From assembly GCF_947507565.1 (NCBI RefSeq), contig NC_089188.1, positions 1,674,001 through 1,738,000 on the forward strand: a stretch of 64,000 bases of DNA. Reading direction: 5' to 3'. The position numbers and the translations under genes were made by a program. Within the stretch, counting starts at the first letter, position 1; every line of letters begins with the position of its first letter. Of the stretch, positions 32,502 through 46,100 are shown in pieces. This DNA is from Oscarella lobularis. Lineage: Eukaryota; Porifera; Homoscleromorpha; Homosclerophorida; Oscarellidae. The notes below the pieces were generated by a model. That model searched no databases. It saw nothing but the letters and a program-made list of their open reading frames with translations, and was not told where the DNA came from.

Positions 32502-35500
32502 TCAAGCTGGTGTAGGGTCAATTCGATTTAACGAAGGAGGAAGTTGAGACAACAATCCGCCAACCCATTTGCAAACTCGGCATCGACTCACCCTTTGCGT
32601 CATTTTCTCAAGCTCAGTCAGCGTTTCGGGCTGCGTTCTCTCAAACTGTCTCTCAGCATCAAGAGTAATAAGCCAGAAACTGAGCGAAGAACTATCGTAG
32701 GAGCACTGACTCGAATCGCCGGCGAGGCCGCATCCAATGAACGGAATAGGTCGAAACATTTGCAGACAGGATCCCGTCGATTCAAGCCCTTGAAGATTTC
32801 CCTCCGCACCAGCACTCGTGCTCTAAATGACGCACAAATTAACACTCACATCGTTTCGTCGTTCGTCGAAATTACTTGTATGTAGCTAAAGCCGGTCCAA
32901 AGCGAGTCCCACCCTTCGAAACAGTCAGGCTCAGTTGCATTCTGGCTGTGAAGGGCGACGACGACGGAGTCGCTCTCACAAACGGAACATCGACTGATAT
33001 GCGCTCGAATGCCGACTCCGGTGACTATCTCATCGCTTTCATATTCGGCGTCGGTCGACAGCCAGTAACTTTCGTCGCCACGTAGACCTCGCTAAAAAAG
33101 TAAAACGTAAGTGTTAATATCTACCCAATAATGGTAACAGGCCGTTCTTACCTTGCAATCGCTGTTGGTGGAGCATCGTACGAACGGCGCCGTACTAAAG
33201 CGAGGCAAGCACGAGCCGGGCTCGCCGAGATCGTGCCCGAATCCGTACCCGTTACCCGTCGTCTCGAGCAAACTGTAGCCGGTCCACAAGCGCTCATAGC
33301 CTTGCGGACACTCGGGAATAACAGTCGTCTGACTGTGCAAGACCAGAAGAGCCCCAAGACCGCCACCTGCGCCCAATCGACCCCGACTACCCTTTGGTCC
33401 GTCGACACCCTTTACGCCTTTTTCTCCCATAAGACCAGTTATGCCGTTTAGGCCAACGATGCCCTTTGGACCCTGATTGCCTTGCATTCCTTGTAATCCA
33501 ATGGGACCTTTGTCGCCGGTTCCGCCTTCGTTGCCCGTGTCTCCAAGAAAACCTTTGGACCCCCTCTCGCCTTGTTCCGTTGATGCATTGCCTTTTCGAC
33601 CCACATCGCCGACATCGCCCTTCATTCCCTTCTCGCCGACGCCGCCGCTTGGTCCGGTTTCCCCGTTGAGACCCTGCGGACCCGTTTGGCCCACGTCGCC
33701 CTTTTCTCCGACGTCGCCTTCGTCACCGTCGTCGCCTATGCGACCGACTATTCCGCTATCGCCTTGCATGCCCTTTGCGCCTAAAAAACGCGTTTCGTTC
33801 GTTCGTTTGTTTACCTGCTTGCTTCTTTACCTTTCATTCCGTCGATGCCGTCATCTCCGTTCGCTCCTATCATGCCTTTACTACCTTTCGCACCCATTTC
33901 GCCTACCGCTCCTTTCTCGCCCTGAGCGCCGTCGTCTCCCTCGTCACCGCTGTCGCCGTCTAATCCTTTCGAGCCGTTTCTTCCTTGAAGACCAATTTCG
34001 CCTTTGACACCTGTGAGAACGGAGCACGTTTTTCTTAATCAAATGGTTGTTTTTTAGTTTTCTTACCTTTTGCGCCCTGTGGCCCCATTTCGCCTCTGTC
34101 GCCAGTAGCACCTTTACGACCGTCCCGACCGTCCCAACCGTTAGGCCCAGGGTCGCCAGGTTGGCCACGATCCCCCTCTTGACCGAAGTCTCCTTTTCGG
34201 CCCTTTTCACCAACTTCTCCCTAAGAACAAAATGAGGTACAGTATAACACCACTACAGCGCGCCAGAAAAGCAATCACCGCCGGTCCAGCTAAGCCAATT
34301 TCTCCCGCAAGGCCTATCTCTCCTTTGGGACCTCTCTCCCCAACTTCGCCCTTGATTCCTTCAACGCCAGTGTCGCCAGATAATCCTTTCGAGCCACGAG
34401 GACCAGGCGGACCTAATAAGAAAAAAACTATTTTAAAAAACCGACCCATCGGCTAATGCTCACCTGTCGGTCCTCTTTGACTTCCTGGAGGACCTGGAGG
34501 CCCGCGTTCACCCACGTCGCCTTTCTCTCCCTCGGGTCCTTCTTCGCCGGGAACGCCTTCAAGTCCCTGCTCACCCGAAAAACCTCTCGGGCCCGCATCG
34601 CCAATATTTCCAACGGTTCCATTATCGCCTCTCATTCCCTGCTGTCCGCGGTCGCCTCTCGGACCTTCGACTCCTGGAGTTCCCATATCGCCGCTGAGCC
34701 CCTTTTCTCCAACGTCACCCTTGGTTCCGTTATCGCCAACGTCGCCGGGCAACCCAGTCGTTCCAACCGACCCGGGTTCGCCGATCGCTCCCTTTACTCC
34801 AACAGCACCTTTCTCGCCTTGATCGCCTCTTGGTCCTGGCAATCCTTGACTGCCGGGAAATCCGACGTCGCCTGGCATTCCGTCCATGCCTTCAGTTGAG
34901 TTGCCCGGCTCTCCTGTTGGTCCAGCACTTCCTTCTTCTCCTTTAGGACCAGCAAAGTCGGTACCGGGATCACCAGTCAATCCCTTGGCGCCTTTCGCTC
35001 CTGCCGGACCCGGCGCTCCGAATTCGCCAGTGAATCCTGGAAATCCGTCTAATCCAGGAAAACCTTGGCTTCCCGTGTCTCCCTTCTCTCCCTTGTCGCC
35101 GTCAGGTCCCTCTTCGCCGGGATCGCCAATAATTCCCGGCTCGCCGGCGTCTCCTCGACTTCCATTACTTCCTTGCGATCCTTGATCTCCCTTTGAGCCG
35201 ATCGTCCCGTTTGCACCCGCATCGCCGACGGAACCCTTCATTCCAAGCGCTCCCGGAGCACCCACCGGTCCGCCCTCGCCGCGGTCACCTTTATTGCCCA
35301 CAGGGCCTTGATTTCCTTTTGCACCGGGCGATCCAGTCTCGCCCTTGTCGCCTCGATTGCCAGGAAATCCATCTCGTCCGGGAAGACCTTGATCACCAAC
35401 GTCTCCCTTGTCGCCAACGACGCCGTCGTCGCCTGGCGGTCCGTCGTCACCGGGATCTCCCGCCATTCCTTGTTCACCGCTCGCACCTACCACCAAAGAT

Positions 35501-38500
35501 ACTCGCACATACACATCTATATTATAAACTATTATTATACCCATTTCTCCTATTGGTCCTGGAGCCCCAGCGTCTCCAACTTCTCCAGGGCCGCCTCTAG
35601 CACCAGGTGCCCCAGACAAGCCAGGAAATCCTGATTCTCCTTTTGCTCCTTTTGTCCCATTTACACCCCGAACTCCAACTTCTCCTGAACTTCCAGTAAT
35701 ACCAGGAGGACCGTCGTTTCCTGCGCAATAACAAGAATAATAATTGAATTTTATCACTATTAGATCTAGAGTTAGTTGCCTCTTCGGCCAGGATCTCCTG
35801 GATCGCCTTTCTGTCCGACAATTGTGGAAGTAACTCCGGGAGGACCATCTCGTCCGCTTGTGCCATTTACACCCGTCATGCCGCGTGCGCCTTTGTTACC
35901 CTTTGGACCAGGCGGACCTTGACCTCCCTGAACGCCAATATCGCCTATCATGCCTTTTTGTCCCGTTTCACCGAGGCTTCCTTTCTCTCCATTTATTCCA
36001 AGTTCTCCCTTTATCATTCCGGGTTCGCCTTTGAGACCTTTCTCGCCTTTCATACCTGGAAGTCCCGTTCCATTCTCTCCGTCTGGCGCTATAAAAAATT
36101 CCAGCTGCTAGAGAAATAGCGACAAAATACGTCTATACTTCCCAACCTGGTTCTCCCTTTGCTCCTTGGAGACCTGTTGATCCCCTTTCGCCCTGATCAC
36201 CTTGAAAACCCTTTTCTCCTTTTTTGCCCGGCTCCCCGACGTCTCCAGAATTGCCCTGCATTCCCTTGACTCCTCTGGGTCCTTCCGGTCCTTCGTACAT
36301 TATCTCGAAGCCAGAGCTGGATTCAGGTCCAGCTTCGTCACGAAACACGTCATAACCATCGATCCCCTTTGGCCCGCGAGATCCCTTCGTTCCGTTTTCA
36401 CCCTAAAACATCAAAACAATCCTTCCAATCAAATCTCGCTTCTAGTGACAAAACAAAACCTTCATTCCTTTGGGCCCCGGAAGAATAGTAGTTCTGTTCG
36501 CGGTATTTGCTTCCGTATCAAACAAATAAACCAGCCTCATTTCGGTCGTATATCCCGGCTCTCCCGGCTGCCCTTTCTCTCCTTTAGCTCCAGTGACCTA
36601 TGCCAAAATACACTAACAATCAATTCTATGTCTCGCTATCATCGCCAACCGTGTCTCCACGTTCGCCTTTGGGTCCTTGTTCTCTATCATTACCCGGTGT
36701 TCCCGCCTCTCCTGATTCGCCCGTCATTCCAGGTGGACCGGCATCGCCCACAGGACCGGGAGGACCGGGAGGACAGGAATAGCACAGCTTGCTTCTCTCT
36801 CCTTTTCGCCCTTTTTCACCTTTCCCTAATAGCAAATAAGAAGTTATTTTCCATGCAACCATCAAAACACGTAATTCTACGAAGAGTATTGACACGAAGT
36901 CTCACTAGATTTATCATACTAGCATATACTATAAGTACAGCGTGCATCTTCTAACGTACAATAAACAGACCGTGTACTTACGGGAAACGCCTGGAAAGCC
37001 TTGTGGACCTCTCGTGCCTCGGGGTCCGGGTGGACCTGGAGGACCAGGAACGATGGCATTGGATCCCGGTTCGCCTTGCATTCCCACCGGCCCATCTGAT
37101 CCTCTTGAGCCGGAATCGCCTTTCTCTCCCTTGGTTTCATTTCTTATCCCGGGCTCTCCTTGATCTCCTTTAGCTCCTTTTGTGCCGTTCACACCATGAA
37201 ATCCACTAAACCCATCAAAACCAGAGAAACCAGGTGCTCCGCGTGCTCCCGGCATTCCTTCAGCTCCTTTGACGCCGACGTCGCCTTTTATTCCTTCATC
37301 TCCCTTTTCTCCCGGTTCGCCACTTGGCCCGAACACTCCTTTTTCACCTCGCACTCCCTTGTCGCCCGGCGGCACTTGAAAGCCGGGCGGAAAGCCCGAG
37401 TCGCCCTGATCGCCTTTCTCTCCCGGCTCGCCGGCTTCGGCAAGAAAAGCAATGCCGTTGTCGCCCGGAGCACCCTGGCGCCAAAAGTTCAATAAGCAAA
37501 AATAAACGATCCACTAAAACAGGGCAACCTTTTCTCCGTCAATCCTGTTCACTGCATCCTCACCGGCGTCGCCAGTCATACCCTGCATTCGTCACATCCA
37601 TAGGATTATTATCTATTTAGCCGCATCGTTTCTTACTTTGTCTCCCATGTCGCCCGTCATGCCCTTGTCTCCAACCGCTCCGTTCTCTCCAGCAGTACCA
37701 TTCCTTCCCTGAAGGCAGGCGTTCAATAGGTATTAGTCGTCATGCCAAATGATACAATGCTCACCTCGTACCCTGCTTCTCCTTTTTCGCCGCGAGTAAA
37801 ATCCAGCACCTAATGCGTCCAAACAATAAAGATCAGTTTCAAAAAGATTAACTTTTTCGTACCACTTGGATGGCTTCCTCCATATCCACGCTTAGAGGCT
37901 CTCCACCGTCCGCATCACCTGCTTCGCCTTGAGTGCCTTTGATTCCCTGATCGCCTTTAGGTCCAACAATAACCAAACCCATGTCGCCTTTTTCGCCCTA
38001 GTGATCAAGATGTCGGATGCAAAAAGCGCTGTTCTTTTTTATTACCTTAGAACCGTTCTTTCCAGCCAAGCCATCCTCACCCTGTAGACCAGGCAAGCCC
38101 TTTTCTCCCTAAATTGGTTGTCTTCCAGTGACTCGAAAAAATGCAACGTGCTTATGTGACCAAACCTTGCTGCCGACCTCTCCTTTTTTGCCACTATCTC
38201 CCTAAAAAACGCAATTTAGATAAATAAACAAAAAATAGCATTGAGAAACCTCTTCTCCTTGCAATCCAATATTACCCATGTCGCCCTTCGCACCCTAAAG
38301 TCAAACTATAGCATAACTTCGAGCTACACGTTTCCCAACAACCTTTTCGGCCGGAACGAAGAGCGGTGCCGGCTCTCCCGGCTGACCTTTCGGTCCCATG
38401 GCCCCATTCACTCCGTTTTCACCCAAAACGCCTTTTGCACCAGGTATTCCCGGCGTGCCAGGTGTGCCTGGCGTGCCGCACTTGCCAGGCTCGCCATCCA

Positions 38501-39510
38501 TTCCCGTGTCACCTTCAAAGCCTTGCATGCCCTATAAAAGAAACGGTTTTCCGCAACTGTGCCCAATTTCCTCTAGCTATTCGATTATGCATCTATATAT
38601 TTTTTATTCACAGCAATCGAAGTTCTAATAATGCGACGAATATACAAATTCTTACCGTAGGACCCATAGGACCGGGAGGACCCGGCTCTCCACGAAACCC
38701 CTGCAAATAACTCCGTTATATTGCTTGCGCGCTGATATCCTTCTTTTCGACGTACGCGAAATCCTTTATGTCCCTGACTGCCTTTGGAGCCTTCGTCGCC
38801 CTACGCGTGCAACGTCAAGTGAGTCGCTTGGAATTTCTACAGAACCTTACCTGCTCGCCTTTAGGCCCTTGAGGTCCTTCTTCGCCACGATGGCCCTTGG
38901 AGTAAAAAAAACAAAGACGGCAATAGCGCGCGAAAAGCCCGCGAAAAACGAAAGGTCCTCCTTACTTGAACTCCGTCCGAACCGGCTTTTCCATCGTATC
39001 CAGGGCTACCCTAAAAGCGAACAATAGTATCAGTTTTAAAAATCAGTGGTTTGGTGGTGGTTCGGCGCAAGCGGAAGTGCGATAATGATATCCGGGAGGG
39101 CGTGGGCCGGCGTGGGAAGGCGAACCTATGGGGGCGCACTAATGAACCAACGCGATGTAGTAGGAACAGAAAGCTTGCGTTTGGACTGCTTTCACTAGAT
39201 GGCAGCTATATACTCACCCTTTCACCCTTTTCGCACGGACACTTGGGACATCCCGCGCACGCCGCCTACAAAGAGAACCCGTTAGTGTTTTGCATGGAAA
39301 GAGACTCCACGCGTGCATGCACTCTCAAACAACGCCCATCGACTCTATATTGTGCAGATTTCCTACTCTCTCTTTTCGCGATTTTGCCGCCTCGGACGCC
39401 GCTCGTCTTGCGGCTAGCTTTGAGGGTTTTGCACTGGCAGGCGTCAAGAGACCGACGACGACGACGACGACGACGACGACGATCGCGACCAACGAGCAAC
39501 CGCGTCGCAT
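32502..39510 (-). CDS. COL4A: Type IV collagen alpha chain (minus-strand partner)
   Basis: The start at 39510 gives a signal peptide with a run of nine Val encoded by a GTC repeat, ending near TPASA. A short exon with [16 protein letters not shown] follows, the 7S-type cysteine cluster. Many small in-phase exons of Gly-X-Y repeats come next, then longer ones around 34.4-36 kb. Gly-X-Y is broken several times, for example at [20 protein letters not shown] (about 36.5 kb) and [12 protein letters not shown] (about 37.9 kb). The C-terminal NC1 has two repeats, opening [20 protein letters not shown] and [20 protein letters not shown], with paired SRCSVC and SRCRVC closings. The chain forms heterotrimers in basement membranes. 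RGD triplets recur in the triple helix. Confidence 0.95.
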
Positions 39511-40131
39511 CTCAAATAACGAACGATGAACGCGACGAGGCAAACAACGACGAATGTATCGCCTGTGCCGGCAGCGACGAACCGAAATATGGATCACGTG
39601 CTTCGTAGACCAATTAGTCGCAGACAAAAGAAAACCGCACATTCGGGCGGACATACGCGCCACGCGTCCGCTTGATATGCAACTCGCAGGGAGTTGTGTC
39701 TATCGCATGACAAACTGTTTTGGTTCTATCTCTGCTGGGAGGCGAATTCGCATTGTTGACGAAAACGTTTGAGCTGCATGACCGGAAACCAGGTGCGCTC
39801 AAACCGTGCTCGTTAAGTCGACCAGACGGTAATAAGTCTGGTCGGTTTCACGGGCGAATCCGCACTCGTGCAACCTCCTTTCGACCAGTCGGTTCACAAC
39901 AGGTGCACGCTCGTAAAAAAGCCATGTGTTCGTTTGTTGTCATTACGGCCCACCAAATTAGTCTACTGTGAAACCTTAACTCAATTATCTCCCTAATACA
40001 AAGTCTAAATCAATCGCGCTGTATCTGGGCCGGCTCGCGCACACCGCAATCTTCTCGGCTCTACAGCCATCGATTGTCTGCTGTTCAGCTAGTTTTCTGC
40101 TGATCGTGTCGCTTTCGTCCGAATCGAGGAG
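39511..40131. promoter_or_regulatory. Shared divergent promoter of the two collagen IV genes
   Basis: 621 bp between two divergent start codons. It holds a perfect inverted repeat CGACCAGAC (39819-39827) and GTCTGGTCG (39836-39844) with an 8-nt loop, and a further CGACCAG copy at 39882-39888. Collagen IV genes are paired head to head across animals, and a bidirectional promoter keeps chain supply balanced. Confidence 0.7.
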
Positions 40132-43100
40132 ATGCAGAAGTGGCTTACCTTTGCTTTTCTCCTCCTCGCCGTCGCGGCCCTAATTGACTTGTCGTCGTCG
40201 CAGAGCGCCGAGCTCCCGACGATAGAAGAAGAAGAAATCTCTCCGACGCCTCAAGATGAGCAGGTAAGACCGAACGAACGGAGTACGTACGCGCGGCCGC
40301 GAATAATTAAAATGCATTGAACCGTGGCCAAAGTGGTCCTTGCCTGATCGAGTGCACGCTCGCGTGCAGATAGTATTATTCGCGTCGACTTTTCAGTGCA
40401 ATTCTGCGTTCTGGCAGCGCTGTTGTATCGAAACAGCAGCGCTGCCGCATCCGCCATCACGATCTCACGGCTCACGTGCCGGCGACAATGGTCGCCATCG
40501 TGCGTGTGGCGGGGGTGGAGTGGTTTCGCCACCCTTGTAGTACAACAAACGCATTTTTTTCTCCGTGTTTAGAAGCCGTGCAGCGACTGCAAAACGGGAC
40601 GATGCGACTGCGTCGGGAGAAAGGGCGAACGGGTAAATTGATTCGGAGTTGCGCGACAAAAGCCCCAAAGGATTTTTTACAGGGATTGCCTGGTGTTCCT
40701 GGAACTAACGGCATCCCGGGAAGTACAGTAAGTCGTCGAATATTTGATTGTCTTGTCGCCACCGCTTGACGATTCTCACCTATTCATTAGGGGAATCCGG
40801 GCCCGGAGGGACAGCGCGGACAAAAGGGAACAAAGGCAGGATTTTTCCAGCAATTACGTTTTACGTCAGTGCGTGCGATCGTCTGATTTGATATAGGGAG
40901 AGCATGGAGTTTCTGGGGAACGAGGCGAAAGAGGGGAAACTGTAAATTCGACATGGAGCGGAAGCAGTTGCGGTTGTTATTCTTTGGTGGTTTTGTAGGG
41001 ACCTGTTGGATATCCAGGACGGGCTGGTCCCGCTGGCATGATGGTTAGATTAAATAAAACAAATAGATGTCGTTTTTCTGACGCAAATTGCTATAGGGAG
41101 AGCAGGGACCGCCGGGGCCGAAAGGTTGGCTAGGCATAGACGGCTGCAATGGAACGGACGTACTGAGACAACGCGATAAAATACCGAATCTTAGAAGTTG
41201 TTTTTAGGGACGTCCTGGTAGACATGGACAAAAAGGAGATGTCGGTGAACCTGGCATTCCAGGCGAAGACGGTTCTGCGGGACAAAAGGTTAGATTTTTT
41301 CGTTGCTTATCACTTTCAATTGACTTCCTATGTAAAATAATAGGGCGAGCCCGGAAATACAACTGTAGTCCAAGGAGTAAAAGGACAAAAGGTTTGTCAC
41401 TAGTTTTTATTAGTTGCCTCTTTGCAGTACCGTCTTCTTCAGGGCGATGTTGGACCAGGTGGTCCCAAAGGTGAAACGGTAAGCTTATGCGCCTTTGCTG
41501 ACAGAAACGAAAAACGCTTTTTGAACTAAACCAGGGACTCGATGGCGAGAAAGGAGACACTGGAGAAATGGTAGGCTTTTCTGCACTCACATTTTGAGAA
41601 TGCTAAATTACCTATACAGGGTGACGTCGGAGAACCTGGCGAAACAGTACAAATTTCATTGCATAGCATGACGACCGTGTATCTAAGTTTGCTGTAGGGA
41701 GAACCTGGAATTGATGGCCTTCAAGGAGAGCCGGCAAGTTTATACGTACGCACTGATTTGCAAGCTAAAACTTTTTATAGGGAGAGAGAAGCGAGCCAGT
41801 ACCAGGCCCGCCAGGAAATCAAGTAGCTGCTCTAGGCTCATTTTTTTGCAACGGCAAACCTACTGTTTTTTTGTAGGGTTTCAAAGGCGAAAAAGGCGAA
41901 CCTGGTCGCCTAATGATTATAAACAGAACAACAGAAATTGAATTCAACTTTACAAAAGTACAACTGCCAGTTACTCCTACACGTAGAGCAAACTTTTATC
42001 TCTTGCAGGGAGATAAAGGAATGAAAGGAACTGATGGCAGAGACGTATAAGAACATTCCATTTTAACTTTTGTGTAACAGTATTGTTTTGCAGGGTTTAG
42101 ATGGTAGTGAAGGCGAAAAGGTTCATTGCATAAAATACGTTAACACGTTGTCAAATAATTTTCTATGCAGGGAGATACTGGCCCAAAAGGAGATCAGGGC
42201 ATTTCCGGAAGCAAAGTAATGTACCAGAGATTTTATTTTTAAATGTACCAATTAGTTGTACATTTTTAGGGCGACAAAGGCAGTCCTGGCGAGTCGATCG
42301 AAGGCGAAACGGGGCAAAAGGGCGAGGCAGGAAGAAACGCTACGGGCGAAAAGGGAACACCAGGACTGAAGGTAGCTTCCAAGCGTTAAACACTCGTTTA
42401 TTTCATCACTTTGGGCTGAAGGGCGAAAAAGGAGAACCCAGTAATTTAACTATAGCTGATTTGAAAGGAGATGCTGGCACGAAGGGTGACACTGGGGCGC
42501 AAGGAATGAAAGGAGAACCAGGCACCAAGGGCGAACCGGGTGATGAGTGTGCACCTGGTGAGCCTGGTCCTCCTGGTGAAAGAGGAGTACAAGGACCGCA
42601 AGGAAGAGACGGAATGAACGGCGTCGATGGCATTGACGGACTTCCTGGAGCAGTTGGCGAAAAAGGAGACAAAGGCGCTATGGGGCTCCCTGGTATGGCC
42701 GAAAGAGGTGACAAGGGAGACAAAGGATCGCAGGTAAGAGCAAGTGCTATCTTCTTTGCCAACTGTAACACTACAAATCTAGGGATTACCGGGAGCTACA
42801 GGACCTGCAGGTCTAAACGGATCATCTCTTCTAGGCCCGCCAGGACCTCCGGGTTCTGCTGGAAACCGTGGCCCTCCAGGACCACCTGGTATCTCATACA
42901 AAACTAGTGGAATAAAAAACAGTTGAAATCTTGCCTTAGGAGTTAAAGGAGATTTTGGAGACAAGGGAGATATTGGTCTTCCAGGAAATTGTAGTACGTG
43001 TCCAGCTGGGCTCAATGGTACTGCAGGACCACAAGGCCCTCCTGGATCAAAGGGAGAGCCCGGACAGCCTGGTGAAGATGGAACGCCTGGCGCAACTGGA

Positions 43101-46100
43101 TCGAAAGGAGAAAAAGGAGATGCAGGAATTGTAATAAAACCGTATTCAGAGTAGCGTTTCAAAGGTATTTGAGATGTTTAGAGCATAAAAGGGGAGCCCG
43201 GCGAAAAAGGATCTAAAGGGCAGACAGAGACAGTTACTCAAACAATTCAATGTGCTCAAAACGACCCAAACGAGCTCTGCATAACCAATAATCCTGATCA
43301 ACTTCCACAAGACAGACGAGAGCCCGATCTCGAGGTACCTCCTGGACTTCCTTCAACAACTCAACCGCCAAATACCGAATTGCCTACTACTCAATCGCCT
43401 ACACCGTCTAAAGAACCAGAAGGACTTCCAGTAAAGATCAGTTTAATTAAGCTCAAAATTCATACGTGAGCGGTTTTTTTGAAAGGGACCAAAGGGAGAT
43501 AAGGGAGAGGAGGGACTGCCAGGAGACCCAGGAAGTCCGGGCAACTATTCTATCATTGAAGGGCCTGCTGGTCCTCCGGGAATGCCGGGACCTATGGGCA
43601 TTAAAGGAGCGAGGGGAATGAATGGTACAAAAATAAAAACAAATTGCTTTACTTCACGTGGGAGATTGTCTGAATCTGTAGGATCGACCGGGATGAGAGG
43701 AGACAAAGGAGATACAGGAATTCAAGGCATCATGGGTGCAGATGGCATGAAAGGATCTGCTGGTGAACCTGGTCTTCCCGGCTTTGACGGTCCTCCAGGC
43801 GATAAAGGAATGCAGGGAGATGAGGGCGAAAAAGGAAATCAAGGCCCGCCAGGTCAAATTAATTAATTAACCTTGCCAACTAAAAGTATTTTTATTTGAA
43901 CCGATAACTTTTTGCAGGTGAAAAAGGAGTACCTGGCATGAATGGCACTAAAGGCGACGTTGGAATGAAAGGCGACACAGGCGACGCAGGTCCTCTTGGT
44001 CCTGCAGGTCCAATAGGCCCCACTGGTGATCCGGGCGAGCCTGGTTTGTTTATTTCATTCTAGTTTCAGTCGTTTCCATTAGTGGAATTTTAGGATTAAA
44101 CGGAACTGACGGTCCGTCTGGTCCACCTGGTCTTCCAGGAGGTGATGGACCCAAAGGTGAAAAAGGAAATGAAGGAGAAAGGGGAGAGGACGGCACTCCA
44201 GGACCCCGAGGCGACTCAGGAGAACCTGGCCTACAAGGAGAGCCTGGACAAATGGGTCAAAAGGGAGATAGAGGAGAGAATGGAACCAATGGCGAAATGG
44301 GGCCCCCAGGTGAAACTGGCTCAAAAGGCGACACAGGAGTATCTGGGCCGTCTGGCGACCAAGGTAAGCAGCTCATAAAGCACAACAATTCTTTTTCCAG
44401 TGCTTGTGTGTATTAGGCGATCCGGGTCCGCAAGGCGAAAAGGGCACTACTGGAGAAGCTGGTGCACAAGGAGAGCCGGGAACTAAGGGTGATACCGGTC
44501 CAAAAGGAAACGACGGACCGGTAGGACCGGCTGGGGTCAATGGCTCTAAAGGAGAACTGGGAGAAAAGGGCAATACTGGTCCTGTTGGAATTAACGGATC
44601 TAGAGGCGATAAAGGAGCATCTGGCGAGCCTGGTCTAATAGGTCTGCCGGGAGAAAAGGGAGAATCAGGCGAAAAAGGTGATGTTGGATCTCCCGGAAGT
44701 TCTGGCGTGCAGGGCCCGAAAGGAGATTCTGGAACGCCCGGAGAAGCCGGGGGAAAGGGATCTGATGGACCAAAAGGTGATGAAGGAGAGGTTGGTCAAA
44801 AAGGATCCCCAGGCGAAAAGGGTGAGCCAGGAGACAATGGACCAAGTGGATTACCAGGAGTAGATGGGCCAAAGGGAGAAACAGGAGCACCTGGTCTACC
44901 AGGAAACAACGGCACACAGGGAGACAAAGGAGATACAGGCGCAAATGCTACAGGCTTAGCTGGACCCAAAGGAGATGTCGGACCTCCAGGACCTAAAGGA
45001 GATGCAGGAAACGGTATACTAGATATTTACTCTAGCTCAAACTAAATAGTTTGTGTGCTTGTGTACATAGGTGCTGACGGAATGAAAGGAGAAAAAGGTG
45101 CGAACGGCACTGTAGGTCCTTCAGGAGAAAAAGGAGAAAACGGACTTCCCGGGTTTGACGGAGAACAGGGTGAAGAAGGACCGCCTGGTGATCCAGGAAA
45201 TGATGGTGCTAAGGGAGAAAAGGGCGAAAAGGGAAGCACAGGAGAGCAAGGCGAACGCGGTGAAAAGGGCGATCAGGGACTACAGGGAATTGCAGGACCT
45301 AAAGGAGCTACAGGATTTGATGGACAGAAAGGCAACACAGGAGATATTGGAGAAAAAGGAGAAATAGGACCAATGGGTCTTCGCGGAGATCAAGGTGAAA
45401 AGGGACAGAAAGGGGAAGAGGGCATAACAGGTGCAAGAGGAACCAAGGGCGAGGCTGGGCCACTAGGACCAGAAGGACCAGAAGGTAAAATTTTTGATGT
45501 TTTGCATTACGCTTCCTTAAGCAAAGCGCGTTTTTTAGGACCCACCGGTGACGCAGGACCGCCAGGCGAACGAGGTCCTAAAGGAGACAATGGTAGCCAA
45601 GGAATTCAGGGAGAGAAAGGAGACGTCGGACTCCAGGGAATGACTGGAGAACAAGGACCACAAGGAGACGTTGGGCCGGTCGGTCCAATAGGCAATCAAG
45701 GCGAGAAAGGCGACAAGGGCGATATTGGAGATATTGGTAGGACTGTAATCATGTTCAGAAGAACAATTGACACAGAGAGGTTTTTCAATAGGCGAGAAAG
45801 GGTCCGTTGGTCTGCCAGGACTAAACGGCACTGACGGGGTTGACGGAGAAAAAGGAGACGTTGGAGCACCGGGAGTCGAAGGCCCAATAGGAGACCAGGT
45901 TCATACCGCATGTCACCGTTTACACATGTCTACGTATGTGCTTATAGGGAGATATTGGTCAAATGGGAGACAAAGGACAAAGAGGACCAAAAGGATCTAA
46001 AGGAATTCCAGGACTAACAGGAGAGACTGGATTAAAAGGTAAGGTCATGTTGATGTTGCAACTATTACAACCGAAAACCTTTTTCTCAGGTGACACGGGC

